Shown here piece after piece: positions 24,157 through 34,447 of a DNA stretch of 64,000 nucleotides. The notes under the pieces were generated by a model that did not search any database, was not told where the DNA came from, and saw only the letters and a program-made list of their open reading frames with translations. The translations under genes were made by a program, and so were the position numbers. The first letter of the stretch is position 1; each line of letters opens with the position of its first letter. Origin of the DNA: Kribbella qitaiheensis (GTDB taxonomy: Bacteria > Actinomycetota > Actinomycetes > Propionibacteriales > Kribbellaceae); the NCBI RefSeq assembly GCF_014217565.1, contig NZ_CP043661.1, forward strand, positions 1,550,001 to 1,614,000. The letters run 5' to 3'.

Positions 24157-25332
24157 TCAGAGCGGGACGGTCTCCGGGTACTTCAAGCCCGTGCCGGTGT
24201 TCAAGGCCACGACCTGGTCGTCGGCCTTGATCCAGCCGGACTCACGGAGCTGCTTCACGGCGGCGAAGTTGGCGGCGCCTTCGGGGCAGATGAAGGAGCC
24301 TTCGAGCTCGGCGCAGCGGCGCTGAGCGGCGAGGATCTCCTCGTCGTCGACCGCGATCGCACAGCCGTCGGTCTCCGCGATCGCTCGCAGGACAAGGAAA
24401 TCGCCGAGCGCCTTCGGCACGGTGATGCCGAAGGCAACGGTCTTCGCATCGACCCAGGGCTCGCTCTCGGGCAGGCCTTTCTCCCACGCCTGCACGATCG
24501 GCGCGCACCCGGTGGCCTGTACCGCGACCAGCCGCGGCATCGGACCCTCGACCCAGCCGAGCTCGGCCAGCTCCGCGAGCGCCTTCCAGATCCCGATCAG
24601 CCCGACGCCACCACCGGTCGGGTAGAGGATCACGTCCGGCAGCTTCCAGCCCAGCTGCTCCGCGATCTCCAGACCCATCGTCTTCTTGCCCTCGATCCGG
24701 TAGGGCTCCTTCAACGTCGACACGTCCTGGTAGCCCTCGCGGATCGCCAACTGCTCGCGGATCCACGCACCGGCATCACCGATCAACCCGTCGATCAGCT
24801 TCAGCTCGGCCCCGACGACCTTCACCTCGCGCCGGCAGATCTCGGGTGCCGCGATCGGCATCGCGATCAGCGCCTCCATCCCGGCCCGGGCCGCGTACGT
24901 CGCCCAGGCCGACCCGGCGTTCCCGTTCGTCGGCATCGCGATCTTCCGTACGCCGACCTCGAAGCCGCGCGAGACTCCGACCGCCGCACCGCGCGCCTTG
25001 AAGGTGCCGGTCGGGATCAGACCCTCGTCCTTCATCAGCAGGTCCGGTACGCCGAGCTCGCGCCCGTACCTCGGTAAGCCGAGCAGCGGGGTCATCCCCT
25101 CCCCCAGGCTGACCACGTTCGCCACGTCCCGGACCGGGAGCAGCTCGTGGTACCGCCAGAGATCGGGGCCGCGAGAGGCGACCTTTTCCTTGGTCAGGCC
25201 CGCACGCACCTCGTCGAGGTCGTAGCGGGCCAGTAGAGGCGAGCCGCAGTCGCAGAGCCCGATCACCTGATCGGGGTCGTAGACCAGACCGCACTTGGGA
25301 CATTCGAGCTGACGCAAGGCTGAGAAGCGCAC
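24157..25332 (-). CDS. thrC: Threonine synthase
   Basis: 391 residues. An N-terminal zinc-ribbon-like motif (CPKCG ... CDCGS, ~11-31) precedes a fold-type II PLP core. GTGTFKARG-type sequence TGTFKARGAA carries the Schiff-base lysine (~K112), PTNGNAGSAWATYAARAG binds substrate, and LYPTGGGVGLIGIWKAL is the phosphate-binding loop. It converts O-phosphohomoserine to threonine. The GTG start fits homologues. It stands alone, with family B hairpins on both sides. Closely related PLP lyases (cysteate or diaminopropionate type) are possible but the zinc-ribbon architecture favours threonine synthase. Confidence 0.9.
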   Translation of the reverse strand: MRFSALRQLECPKCGLVYDPDQVIGLCDCGSPLLARYDLDEVRAGLTKEKVASRGPDLWRYHELLPVRDVANVVSLGEGMTPLLGLPRYGRELGVPDLLMKDEGLIPTGTFKARGAAVGVSRGFEVGVRKIAMPTNGNAGSAWATYAARAGMEALIAMPIAAPEICRREVKVVGAELKLIDGLIGDAGAWIREQLAIREGYQDVSTLKEPYRIEGKKTMGLEIAEQLGWKLPDVILYPTGGGVGLIGIWKALAELAELGWVEGPMPRLVAVQATGCAPIVQAWEKGLPESEPWVDAKTVAFGITVPKALGDFLVLRAIAETDGCAIAVDDEEILAAQRRCAELEGSFICPEGAANFAAVKQLRESGWIKADDQVVALNTGTGLKYPETVPL

Positions 25333-25360
25333 GATTTCAGAGGCTACCCCGCTACGAATC

Positions 25361-25412
25361 CGTTGCGTCCGAAGGAGTGAGGGTCCTGCCCCTCACTCCT
25401 TCGGACGCAACG
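25361..25412. terminator. Family B hairpin, perfect 23-bp stem
   Basis: Arms 25361-25383 and 25390-25412 pair perfectly around a 6-base loop. It begins 3 bp after the stop of the winged-helix regulator gene on the minus strand and would insulate thrC from it. Confidence 0.85.
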
Positions 25413-25415
25413 GGA

Positions 25416-26036
25416 TCAGCCGGCGCGCAACCCCGTAATCGAAGGACGTTGGTGATCCGTGAGCCGGAAGCCGGTACCCCGGACGGAGTCGATGGTGACC
25501 GTGGTGCCGAGTTCGTCGAGCTTGCGCCGCAGCCGCTTCACCAGCGAATGCACATCCGCCGTACCGCGCAGGTGCCGATTCCGCCAGACCGCTTGATGCA
25601 ATGCCTCGTAGGTCCACGTCCGCAACGGCTCGATCGTCAACTGGAGCATCAGATCGTGCTCCAGATCGGTCAGCGGAACCTCCTGGTCCCGCCACTGCGC
25701 GACCGATCGGGCCGAATCGATGGTCAGTACGTCGGCCGGCCGCGGTATCCGCTCCGGCCCCGACCGGGCGACGGGTTCGACCACCGGCTCGGGCGGTTCG
25801 GGTTGCTCGGGAGGAACCGGCTGCTGCGCGGGCGTGAGCAGTTTGCGGAGTTCGTCCAGGCTGGAGACGAGCAGCAGCGGGGCCACGTCGTCGACCAGTT
25901 CGGCCAGCCGGACCCGCTCCTCCAGCGAGGCGGCCACGGCGATGAGCAAGGGGAACGGCTGCAGGACGGACTCGGTGAGATCGATCGCTCCGTCGTCAGC
26001 TCGGTTCCCTGGGGCGGGGACACGGGCGGTGACCAT
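25416..26036 (-). CDS. Winged-helix response-regulator-like protein, degenerate receiver
   Basis: 206 residues. The N-terminal ~70 residues (PFPLLIAVAASLEERVRLAEL ... LLLVSSLDELRKLL) look like a shrunken receiver: the acidic pocket and phospho-Asp expected there are missing. A Pro/Glu linker follows. The C-terminal ~100 residues are an OmpR/PhoB winged helix: VPLTDLEHDLMLQLTIEP, TWTYEALHQAVWRNRHL, DVHSLVKRLRRKLDELG and the DSVRGTGFRL wing. No histidine kinase gene is adjacent. A paralogue lies at 31910-32587 and the giant subtilase gene is divergent from this one, making it a candidate regulator. Weak ribosome-binding site. Confidence 0.82.
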   Translation of the reverse strand: MVTARVPAPGNRADDGAIDLTESVLQPFPLLIAVAASLEERVRLAELVDDVAPLLLVSSLDELRKLLTPAQQPVPPEQPEPPEPVVEPVARSGPERIPRPADVLTIDSARSVAQWRDQEVPLTDLEHDLMLQLTIEPLRTWTYEALHQAVWRNRHLRGTADVHSLVKRLRRKLDELGTTVTIDSVRGTGFRLTDHQRPSITGLRAG

Positions 26037-26047
26037 CCGGCTACGGT

Positions 26048-26081
26048 GTCAACCTCTGCCCTTAATCGTCAACGGATTGAC
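26048..26081. promoter_or_regulatory. Repeated GTCAA motifs upstream of the winged-helix regulator
   Basis: GTCAA-CGGA-TTGAC (26068-26081) is a perfect 5-bp-arm inverted repeat. Another GTCAAC lies at 26048-26053, 20 bp away in the same orientation as the first arm; OmpR-type factors bind direct repeats. It sits in the 291-bp spacer shared with the subtilase gene. Low certainty. Confidence 0.35.
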
Positions 26082-26327
26082 AAATAATGGCGAGCTTTGC
26101 CTCGAAGCAGCCAACCGCTAGTGACATCTTGCTCACCAAGTGTGCTTGTTCCGGCGTTCTCGTGACACATAAGGTCCTCGGCAGGCTCGCTGCGTAACAC
26201 GTCGCGACCTGGGGGGCACGGAGCGTTCGCAAAACCGGTTCACCACCCTGGACCCTGCGATGCCCTGCACCTGAAGCAAGTTGGCTCGGGGGCCGACTCG
26301 GGGAAGTACAAGTGAGGGGCTGCAGAG

Positions 26328-29300
26328 ATGTCACATCAACGAAGAAGGGGACTCGCCAGGTCGCTGGTGAGTGCTCTGGCGGCGGTCGCCGTCGTCACGA
26401 CGGGACTGGCCGCCGCCGGTTCCGCGCAGGCGGCACCACCCACCAAGCCCAGCGGAACGCCCGCACCGGCTGCCAAGATCAAGCCTGATCTTCTGTCGAA
26501 GCTGCAGGGCAACGACGCCAAGGAGGCGACCGACTTCTGGATCCGCTTCAGCGCCAAGGCCGACCTGGGCAAGGCCGGCGCCATCAGCGACTGGAACCAG
26601 CGCGGTACCGCGGTCGCCGCGGCGCTGAAGAAGGCCGCCACCGAGAGCCAGGCAGGAGTCAAGGCAGAACTGGACGCGGCGCACGCGTCGTACAAGACCT
26701 ACTGGGCCACGAACGCGATCGTCGTCAAGGGCGGTTCGCTGGAGATGGCCCAGAGCCTGGCCGGGCACACCGAGGTCGAGGGGATCTACAACCCGGTCAA
26801 ATATGAGATTCCGAAGACCACGGCCGGCACCAACGAGCGCCAGATCAACGCGGTCGAGTGGGGCATCGCGAACGTCAAGGCCGACCAGGTCTGGTCGCAG
26901 TACGGTGACAAGGGCGCCGGCATCACGGTGGCCAGCATCGACACCGGCGTCCAGTACGACCACCCGGCGCTGGTGAACCAGTACCGCGGCAACCTGGGCA
27001 ACGGCCAGTTCGACCACAACTACAACTGGTTCGACGCGGCCGGCACCTCGCCGAACGCGCCGGCCGACGGCAACGGCCACGGCACCCACACGATGGGCAC
27101 GATGGCCGGCGACGACGGCGCGGGCAACCAGGTCGGCGTCGCACCGGGCGTCAAGTGGATCGCGGCCAACGGCTGCTGCCCGAGCGACGACGCACTGATC
27201 AGCTCCGGTCAGTGGATGCTCGAGCCGACCAACCTCGCCGGCCAGAACCCGGACGCGAGCAAGCGGCCGAACGTCATCAACAACTCGTGGGGCAGCACGC
27301 TGCCGTCCAACGACCCGTTCATGGAGGACGTCACCAACGCCTGGACCGCGTCCGGCATCTTCGGTGTGTTCGCCAACGGCAACAGCGGTTCGGCGTGTAA
27401 CAGCAGCGGCTCGCCGGGCAGCGAGGAGAGCACCTACTCCGCCGGCGCCTACGACATCAACAACAACATCGCCTCCTTCTCCGGCCGTGGCGCCGGACAG
27501 AACGGCGTCATCAAGCCGAACATCTCGGCACCGGGCGTCAACATCCGCTCCAGCCTGCCCGGCAACACCTACGGCTCCTTCAACGGCACCTCGATGGCCA
27601 CCCCGCACCTCGCGGGCGTCATCGCGCTGCTGTGGTCGGGTGCACCGAGCCTGAAGGGCGACGTCGCGGCCACCCGCGCGCTGCTCGACAACACCGCGGT
27701 CGACAAGGCCGACGCCCAGTGTGGCGGCACCACGGACGACAACAACGTCTACGGTGAAGGCCGGCTCGACGCGCTCGCACTGCTGAACGCGGCCCCGGTC
27801 GGCGACACCGGCACCCTCAAGGGCAAGGTCACCGCAACCGGTGGCGCCGCCATCTCGGGCGCCTCGGTGAAGGTCAGCCAGACCGGTGCCCAGGACAAGG
27901 TCCTGACCACCTCGGCGGACGGCAGCTACAACGCCATCCTGCCGGCCGGTGACTACTCCCTCGCCGTGGCCGCCTTCGGCTACGTCGGCCAGAGCGGCAC
28001 CGCGACTGTCGCGGTCAACACGACCACGACGAAGGATTTCACGCTCGCGTCCGCTCCGACGGTCAACGTCGGTGGCACCATCACGGACGGCTCCGGCCAC
28101 GGCTGGCCGCTGTACGCGAAGGTGAGCGTCGAGGGTCCCGGTGGCGTCTTCGACTACACCACCCCGACCAACGGCCGGTACAGCCTCAAGGTGCCGTCCA
28201 GCGCGTCGTACTCGCTGAAGGTCGAGTCGCAGTACCCGGGCTACCAGACCGTCAGCCAGCCGATCACGGTCGGCGCGGGCAACGTCACCAAGAATGTCGC
28301 CGTCCCGGTTCGCGGCGACAGCTGCCTGACCGCACCCGGCTACCGCAACGGCTCGGACGGGGTCTACGAGACCTTCGACGGCACCGCGGCGCCGAGTGGC
28401 TGGACCGTCGTCGACAACAAGAACAACGGCCAGACCTGGAAGTTCACCGACGTCGGCAACCGCGGCAACCTGACCGGTGGCACCGGTGGCTTCGCGATCA
28501 TCGACAGCGACAAGTACGGCTCCGGTCAGACCCAGGACACCTCCTTGGTCAGTCCGGTCGTCGACCTCAGCGCGGTCACCACTCCGGTGGTCCGCTTCAA
28601 CCAGGACCTCAACTGGCTCAGTGGCGAGAAGGCCGATGTCGATCTGTCGATCGACGGTGGCGCCACCTGGACCACTCTGGTCACCCAGATCGCCGACGCC
28701 CGCGGTGTCAAGGAGATCGCGATCCCGCAGGCGGCCGGCAAGTCCGCGGTACAGGTTCGTTTCCACTACTGGGACGCCTCGTACGAGTGGTGGTGGGAGG
28801 TCGACAACGTCCTGATCGGCAGCACCGTCACCTGTGAGCCGACCGGCGGCGGTCTCGTCGTCGGCAACGTCAAGGACGCCAACACCGGCGGCTTCGTGAA
28901 CGGCGCCGTCGTCACCCGTGACGACAAGCCGGCCGAGACCGCGACCACCGTCGCCACGCCGGAGGACACCGGTCTGGCCGACGGCTTCTACTGGCTGTAC
29001 TCGTCGGACTCCGGCGCGCACGGCTTCACCGCCAAGGCCGGCAACTACGTCACCGCGAACCAGTCGGTCGACGTCGAAGCCGACTGGGTCACCCCGGCCG
29101 ACTTCACGCTCGCGGCCGGCCGGATCAGTGTCACCCCGTCGGCGATCTCGGCCAACCTGAAGATGCCGGACGGCAAGGTCACCAAGTCGTTCACTGTCAC
29201 CAACACCGGCGGCGCGCCGGTCGACCTGAAGTTCGGTGAGCGCGACGGTGGCTTCGTACTGCAGAACGCGAACGGCAGCACCACCACCAAGGCGCAGGTG

Positions 29301-30740
29301 CTGACCGGCACCGGTGCCCCGCTGCAGCGGCTGCAGGTGCCGACCTCGTTCGGCAGCAAACTGGCCGGCAAGACGAACGGCGCCGCCGCTCCGGTCAAGC
29401 CGCTCGCGGCCCCGTGGCAGAACATCGCCGACTACCCGGCGGTCGTGATGGACAACCGGACGGTCAACGTCGACGGCAAGATCTACTCCATTGCCGGTGG
29501 CAACGGATCGGCCTCGTCGGCGAACAACTACGGCTACGATCCGGCCACGTTGGCCTGGACCGCCATCGCCCCGCTGCCGGGTGCCCGCAACGCGGTCAGC
29601 GTCGGTGCTGTCGGTGGCAAGATCATCGCCAGCAGCGGCTGGGGCACCTCCGGTCCGGACGCCGCGACCTGGTCCTTCGACCCGGCCACGAACGCCTGGT
29701 CCGCAGTGGCCGCCAACCCGGCTCCCCGGGCGGCCGCAGGCACCGCTGTCCTCGACGGCAAGCTGTACGCCGTCGGTGGCTGCACCTCCGCCAACTGCAC
29801 CCCGATGTCCAACTCGGTCGTCGCGTACGACGCGGCAGCCAACAGCTGGTCGACGGTTGCCAACTACCCGAAGTCGGTGGCGTTCCTGGCCTGCGGCGCG
29901 ATCGACGGCAAGGTCTACTGCTCCGGCGGTAACGACGGAGCAGCGGCGCAGAAGGGCGGCTACGTCTTCGACCCGTCGGCCAACGCCTGGTCCCCGATCG
30001 CGGACGCTCCGGCCGACCACTGGGCCTCGTCCAACTCGGTTGCCGGCGGCAAGCTGATCGTCGTCGGCGGCGTCCAGGCCGGCGCCATCACCAACGCCGG
30101 TTTCGCCTACGACGCGGCCGCCAACACCTGGGCCGCCACGCCGAACGCCAACCAGCCGCGGTACCGCGGTGGCGCGGCGTGCGGCTTCTACAAGATCGGT
30201 GGTTCGTCCGGATCGTTCAACGCGACCGCCAGCAGCGAAGTACTGCCCGGTCTCGAGGACTGCTCCGAATCCTCCGCCGACGTCAGCTGGCTGACCGTCG
30301 ACCGGACCGAGGCCACCTTGGCACCGGGCGAGAAGGTCGTCGTCAAGGTCGGCCTGAGCGCGACGGTCGACCAGCCGGGCACCTACACGGCCACGGTCAC
30401 CATCGGCGAGAACACGCCGTACACCGTGAACCCGGTCGACGTGAAGATGAACGTCACGCCGCCGACCACCTGGAGCAAGCTGCTCGGCACCGTAACGGGT
30501 GTCAGCATCTCCGGCGTCACCGCTCCCCTGCCGGGCGCGACCGTCGAGGTCGACTCCTGGGCGTCGTCGTACACCTTCATCACCGACAAGGACGGCAACT
30601 ACGCCTACTGGCTGGACCGTCGCAACAACCCGCTCACGCTGATCGCCGCCAAGGACGGCTACAAGCCCCAAACCCGCACCACGAAGTTGGTAGCCGGCAC
30701 CCCGGTCATCGAGAACTTCGCTCTGAAGGCCACCAAGTAG
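26328..30740 (+). CDS. Giant secreted subtilase (S8) with regulatory-like and Kelch repeat domains
   Basis: 1470 residues. A Sec signal peptide (LARSLVSALAAVAVVTTGLA, ending AQA at ~35) is followed by an I9-like prodomain. The S8 domain has D205 in ASIDTGVQYDHP, H251 in NGHGTHTMGT and S422 in FNGTSMATPHLAG. Next come carboxypeptidase-regulatory-like beta domains (~490-660), a jelly-roll/MAM-like region (~680-840), another regulatory-like domain, an Ig-like stretch, Kelch repeats (~1020-1300) with repeated KIYSIAGG / KLYAVGGC patterns, and a final regulatory-like domain. It probably degrades extracellular protein while the repeats bind partners or surface. GAGGGG is 9 bases before the ATG. A strong terminator follows. 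Confidence 0.93.
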   Translation: MSHQRRRGLARSLVSALAAVAVVTTGLAAAGSAQAAPPTKPSGTPAPAAKIKPDLLSKLQGNDAKEATDFWIRFSAKADLGKAGAISDWNQRGTAVAAALKKAATESQAGVKAELDAAHASYKTYWATNAIVVKGGSLEMAQSLAGHTEVEGIYNPVKYEIPKTTAGTNERQINAVEWGIANVKADQVWSQYGDKGAGITVASIDTGVQYDHPALVNQYRGNLGNGQFDHNYNWFDAAGTSPNAPADGNGHGTHTMGTMAGDDGAGNQVGVAPGVKWIAANGCCPSDDALISSGQWMLEPTNLAGQNPDASKRPNVINNSWGSTLPSNDPFMEDVTNAWTASGIFGVFANGNSGSACNSSGSPGSEESTYSAGAYDINNNIASFSGRGAGQNGVIKPNISAPGVNIRSSLPGNTYGSFNGTSMATPHLAGVIALLWSGAPSLKGDVAATRALLDNTAVDKADAQCGGTTDDNNVYGEGRLDALALLNAAPVGDTGTLKGKVTATGGAAISGASVKVSQTGAQDKVLTTSADGSYNAILPAGDYSLAVAAFGYVGQSGTATVAVNTTTTKDFTLASAPTVNVGGTITDGSGHGWPLYAKVSVEGPGGVFDYTTPTNGRYSLKVPSSASYSLKVESQYPGYQTVSQPITVGAGNVTKNVAVPVRGDSCLTAPGYRNGSDGVYETFDGTAAPSGWTVVDNKNNGQTWKFTDVGNRGNLTGGTGGFAIIDSDKYGSGQTQDTSLVSPVVDLSAVTTPVVRFNQDLNWLSGEKADVDLSIDGGATWTTLVTQIADARGVKEIAIPQAAGKSAVQVRFHYWDASYEWWWEVDNVLIGSTVTCEPTGGGLVVGNVKDANTGGFVNGAVVTRDDKPAETATTVATPEDTGLADGFYWLYSSDSGAHGFTAKAGNYVTANQSVDVEADWVTPADFTLAAGRISVTPSAISANLKMPDGKVTKSFTVTNTGGAPVDLKFGERDGGFVLQNANGSTTTKAQVLTGTGAPLQRLQVPTSFGSKLAGKTNGAAAPVKPLAAPWQNIADYPAVVMDNRTVNVDGKIYSIAGGNGSASSANNYGYDPATLAWTAIAPLPGARNAVSVGAVGGKIIASSGWGTSGPDAATWSFDPATNAWSAVAANPAPRAAAGTAVLDGKLYAVGGCTSANCTPMSNSVVAYDAAANSWSTVANYPKSVAFLACGAIDGKVYCSGGNDGAAAQKGGYVFDPSANAWSPIADAPADHWASSNSVAGGKLIVVGGVQAGAITNAGFAYDAAANTWAATPNANQPRYRGGAACGFYKIGGSSGSFNATASSEVLPGLEDCSESSADVSWLTVDRTEATLAPGEKVVVKVGLSATVDQPGTYTATVTIGENTPYTVNPVDVKMNVTPPTTWSKLLGTVTGVSISGVTAPLPGATVEVDSWASSYTFITDKDGNYAYWLDRRNNPLTLIAAKDGYKPQTRTTKLVAGTPVIENFALKATK

Positions 30741-30758
30741 TCCCGGCCCAGCACTCCC

Positions 30759-30797
30759 CCGGCCCCGCCCAGTTCTTCTGGGCGGGGCCGGTTTCTT
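30759..30797 (+). terminator. Intrinsic terminator after the subtilase gene
   Basis: Perfect 14-bp GC-rich stem (30759-30772 and 30778-30791), a TTCTT loop and a following TTTCTT. The ~200 bp up to 31004 contain no recognisable gene. Confidence 0.88.
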
Positions 30798-31004
30798 GGT
30801 ACTACGCGCCGCGGGCCTGGGCTGGTGGCGACGCGACGAGCTCGCTGGTAGCCGGCGCTGAGCCCGGGGACGGACTCCCAGCCAGGCAGTGGTTCTGGGG
30901 CCACCGATCGGTGACGCTCAATGGCACGATCTCTCACGGGAGTCGCGACCACTGCCCGGCTGGCGGTCCGCTCGGCTGGCGCTGAACTGGTGAGATCGCG
31001 GCCA

Positions 31005-31871
31005 TCAGGGATCGGCTCTCCAGATATCCAGCGACGACTCGAGGCGGGTGGACAGGCGGGTGCGGGCGACGTCGCCGAGGTGGCCGAGGAAGTGGGGCCA
31101 GGAGAGCAGTAGGAGTTGGAGCTCGGCTGCCGTGGTCGCGCGGCGTAGCCGTGTGTCGTTCGGGATGCCACGGGCTTTGGCGTACGTCGTGAGCATCGTG
31201 TCTCGGGGTGGCGTCAGGCCGGCTGCTTCGGCGCGTTGCCAGAGGAGGGCTAGGTCTTCTGGGCCGTGGCCGGGGCCGGTCTCCTGCCAGTCGATCCAGA
31301 CGAAGTCGCCGGCTGGGTCGACCAGGAGGTTGCCCAGGTGGAAGTCGCCGTGACACAGGCAGGTGGGCAGCTCCGCGAGCGCGGAGTCCATTCGCGGTAG
31401 GTCCGCCAAGACGTCCGCTACGTCATGGCCAAGCTCTGCCCAGATCTGGGCAGAGCGAGCAAGCGAGCCAGGTCGGGGGATGTGCGTTGGGGGCACGAGG
31501 GCGTGACAGGTGGTGGGGGCTAGCAGGTGGCCGAGTTGGATTGCGAGGGTTTTCCAGTCGGCTGTGGAGAAGCGGGCTGCGTCCGCCGGCGTACCGGCTG
31601 ATTTGAGGAGTAGGCAGTGGTCGGCTTCGGCGATCAAGGTCGGCAGGCGTACTGGTAGCAGTGCGGCGAGATCGCGGTAGACGATCAGCTCGCGGTTGGC
31701 CTGCTCAGGGTTTCGATTGACCTTCAGGACGAATTCGTCGCCCTGGCTGGTTTTCAGTTGGTACACGGCCGATCCGGATGCACCGCCGGCAAGCGTGCGC
31801 ACCTCTACCAACTCGCCGTACTCCGTGCGTCTCAACGAGCCCCAACACCGATCAGCCTCCGCGTCACTCAT
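31005..31871 (-). CDS. Aminoglycoside-phosphotransferase-family kinase
   Basis: 288 residues. Gly-rich N-lobe LAGGASGSAVYQLKTSQGDE with the ATP-binding lysine in FVLKVNR. Catalytic loop CLCHGDFHLGNLLVD (Asp and Asn) and metal-binding FVWIDWQETGPG in the DFG-like position. This APH/choline kinase fold phosphorylates small hydroxyl compounds. The ATG at 31871 is used; a GTG nine bases upstream is possible. It lies 38 bp after the winged-helix regulator gene, so the two may be one transcript. Antibiotic resistance cannot be concluded from the fold alone. Confidence 0.83.
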   Translation of the reverse strand: MSDAEADRCWGSLRRTEYGELVEVRTLAGGASGSAVYQLKTSQGDEFVLKVNRNPEQANRELIVYRDLAALLPVRLPTLIAEADHCLLLKSAGTPADAARFSTADWKTLAIQLGHLLAPTTCHALVPPTHIPRPGSLARSAQIWAELGHDVADVLADLPRMDSALAELPTCLCHGDFHLGNLLVDPAGDFVWIDWQETGPGHGPEDLALLWQRAEAAGLTPPRDTMLTTYAKARGIPNDTRLRRATTAAELQLLLLSWPHFLGHLGDVARTRLSTRLESSLDIWRADP

Positions 31872-31909
31872 CCCCCACACCTACCAGCGCCCACCGACAG
31901 CGCGTGAGG

Positions 31910-32587
31910 TCAGGCGGGGAGGAGGTGGAAGCCGACGCCTCGTACTGCGTGGATGGTGACGGCGGCGCCTAGTTCGGTGAGTTTTTGACGGAGGCGTTTG
32001 ACCACCGAGTGGATGTGCGAGCCGTGGCCGAGGTGTTCGTTGCCCCAAACGGCCAGATGGAGGCGTTGGTAGGTCCAGACGCGGCCGGGTTCGGTGACCA
32101 GGCAGTGCAGGAAGTCATGCTCCAGCCGGGTCAGGGAGATCTCCCGGTCCTTCCAGCGGACGACCCGCCGATGTACGTCGAGGCTGAGCTCCTCCACCGC
32201 AGCAGGAGCCCCGAGCACGACCTGCTCTCCCACCGGAGCCGTCGTACGCGACAGAGCCTCGCGAGAAGCCTGCACTCCGACCGGCCCACCAACTAGAGAG
32301 CCGAGCAGGGCTGGGCGGAGGTCGGGGGTGGGTGAGGACGCGGGCAGGGGTACTGACTCGATCTGAGCCGTGACGGTGCCGCGGGGTGCTGCGGCTACTA
32401 ATGCGGGAGTAAGTACTACGGGAGTGGTCTCGGCCGCCGTCGTCAGGTCGAGGAAGGCTCTGGCCTGTTCGGCACTGGAGACCAGTAGCAGCGAGTCGGC
32501 GTCGGCGAGCAGGCGGGCGAGGTTCACCCGCTCGGCTGTGGACGTGGCCACGCCGATGATCAAGGACGAGTCCGGCAGCCTCTCCAT
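31910..32587 (-). CDS. Winged-helix response-regulator-like protein, paralogue
   Basis: 225 residues from the ATG at 32587, which has AGGAGGGG about 5 bases upstream. Layout matches the protein at 25416-26036: a degenerate receiver-like N-terminus (SLIIGVATSTAERVNLARLL ... LLLVSSAEQARAFL), a long Pro/Ala linker, then an OmpR-type DNA-binding domain (ISLTRLEHDFLHCLVTEPG, TYQRLHLAVWGNEHLGHG, IHSVVKRLRQKLTELG and the RGVGFHLLPA wing). The phospho-accepting Asp is not recognisable. It probably acts without a kinase or with an unlinked signal. The downstream kinase-fold gene may share its transcript. Confidence 0.82.
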   Translation of the reverse strand: MERLPDSSLIIGVATSTAERVNLARLLADADSLLLVSSAEQARAFLDLTTAAETTPVVLTPALVAAAPRGTVTAQIESVPLPASSPTPDLRPALLGSLVGGPVGVQASREALSRTTAPVGEQVVLGAPAAVEELSLDVHRRVVRWKDREISLTRLEHDFLHCLVTEPGRVWTYQRLHLAVWGNEHLGHGSHIHSVVKRLRQKLTELGAAVTIHAVRGVGFHLLPA

Positions 32588-32787
32588 GGAGCCCCTCCTG
32601 TCAACGCTTGCCGGGTCGGGCGAAGGGACCAGTACGGCCAACCGCGAAGGTTAAGTCAAGGGATTTCCTGCGCACCGACGTGGCACATCTGCGCCCTGTC
32701 CGACACAGGACAGCGGCGGGCCCGATCGGTCTACGTAGCGCCACGGAAAGGGCCTTCCCCGTCGCACACAGTCGCACCACCTCCTAA

Positions 32788-32830
32788 CGTCCGAAGAAGC
32801 GCAGCGCAGGTCCCTCCGCTTCTTCGGACG
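32788..32830. terminator. Family B hairpin
   Basis: Arms CGTCCGAAGAAGCG (32788-32801) and 32817-32830 pair perfectly over 14 bp. The outer sequence CGTCCGAAG is shared with the hairpins at 24.1 and 25.4 kb, while the inner arm bases differ but stay complementary. Confidence 0.75.
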
Positions 32831-32862
32831 CAAGAGGCGAGCGGGGGCGCGTGGCGGGGCGT

Positions 32863-32898
32863 CCGGAACCTGCTGCCGGACGGGGCAGGAGGTTCCGG
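32863..32898 (-). terminator. Terminator-like hairpin after the chitinase gene
   Basis: 15-bp stem with one mismatch (32863-32877 and 32884-32898), starting 23 bp past the chitinase stop on the minus strand. Confidence 0.65.
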
Positions 32899-32921
32899 AC
32901 GCCGGGGAATCGGCTTCCGGA

Positions 32922-34214
<1,293 letters not shown>

Positions 34215-34447
34215 CTGTTCCTCCTGGGGGGCGGAGAGGGACTGAGCGCACCCTATCGAGTACAAGGAGTTAATAAAAGAAGAAACCGAAATAAAAATGA
34301 CCACGCGATCACTCCCCCGGACGCGGCGGCGCCGGCAGCGGGGTCGGTGATGGCCGATGTCGAGGGGTGGGCGGGCGTGCGCGCGAGGCGCGGTACGGAG
34401 TAATCTCTGCGCGCACGGTCTGCATGACCGCAGTCGACGGAGGAACA

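Larger units (their letters stand above)
32588..32921. other. 334-bp gene-free spacer with two hairpins
   Basis: Between the chitinase stop and the winged-helix regulator start I see no gene. It contains a family B hairpin (32788-32830), a chitinase terminator-like hairpin (32863-32898), and GTCAA motifs at 32600 and about 32654 that resemble those upstream of the paralogous regulator. Confidence 0.6.

Noticed and set aside
26331..30671. Very long open frame antisense to the subtilase gene
   Set aside because: Composition is low-information (Val/Arg/Asp/Gly), with no domain, signal peptide or ribosome-binding site. The plus-strand gene has the full catalytic triad and signal peptide.
31005..31871. 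Aminoglycoside resistance gene
   Set aside because: The kinase fold is clear, but the family covers many substrates and nothing in the context indicates antibiotics.
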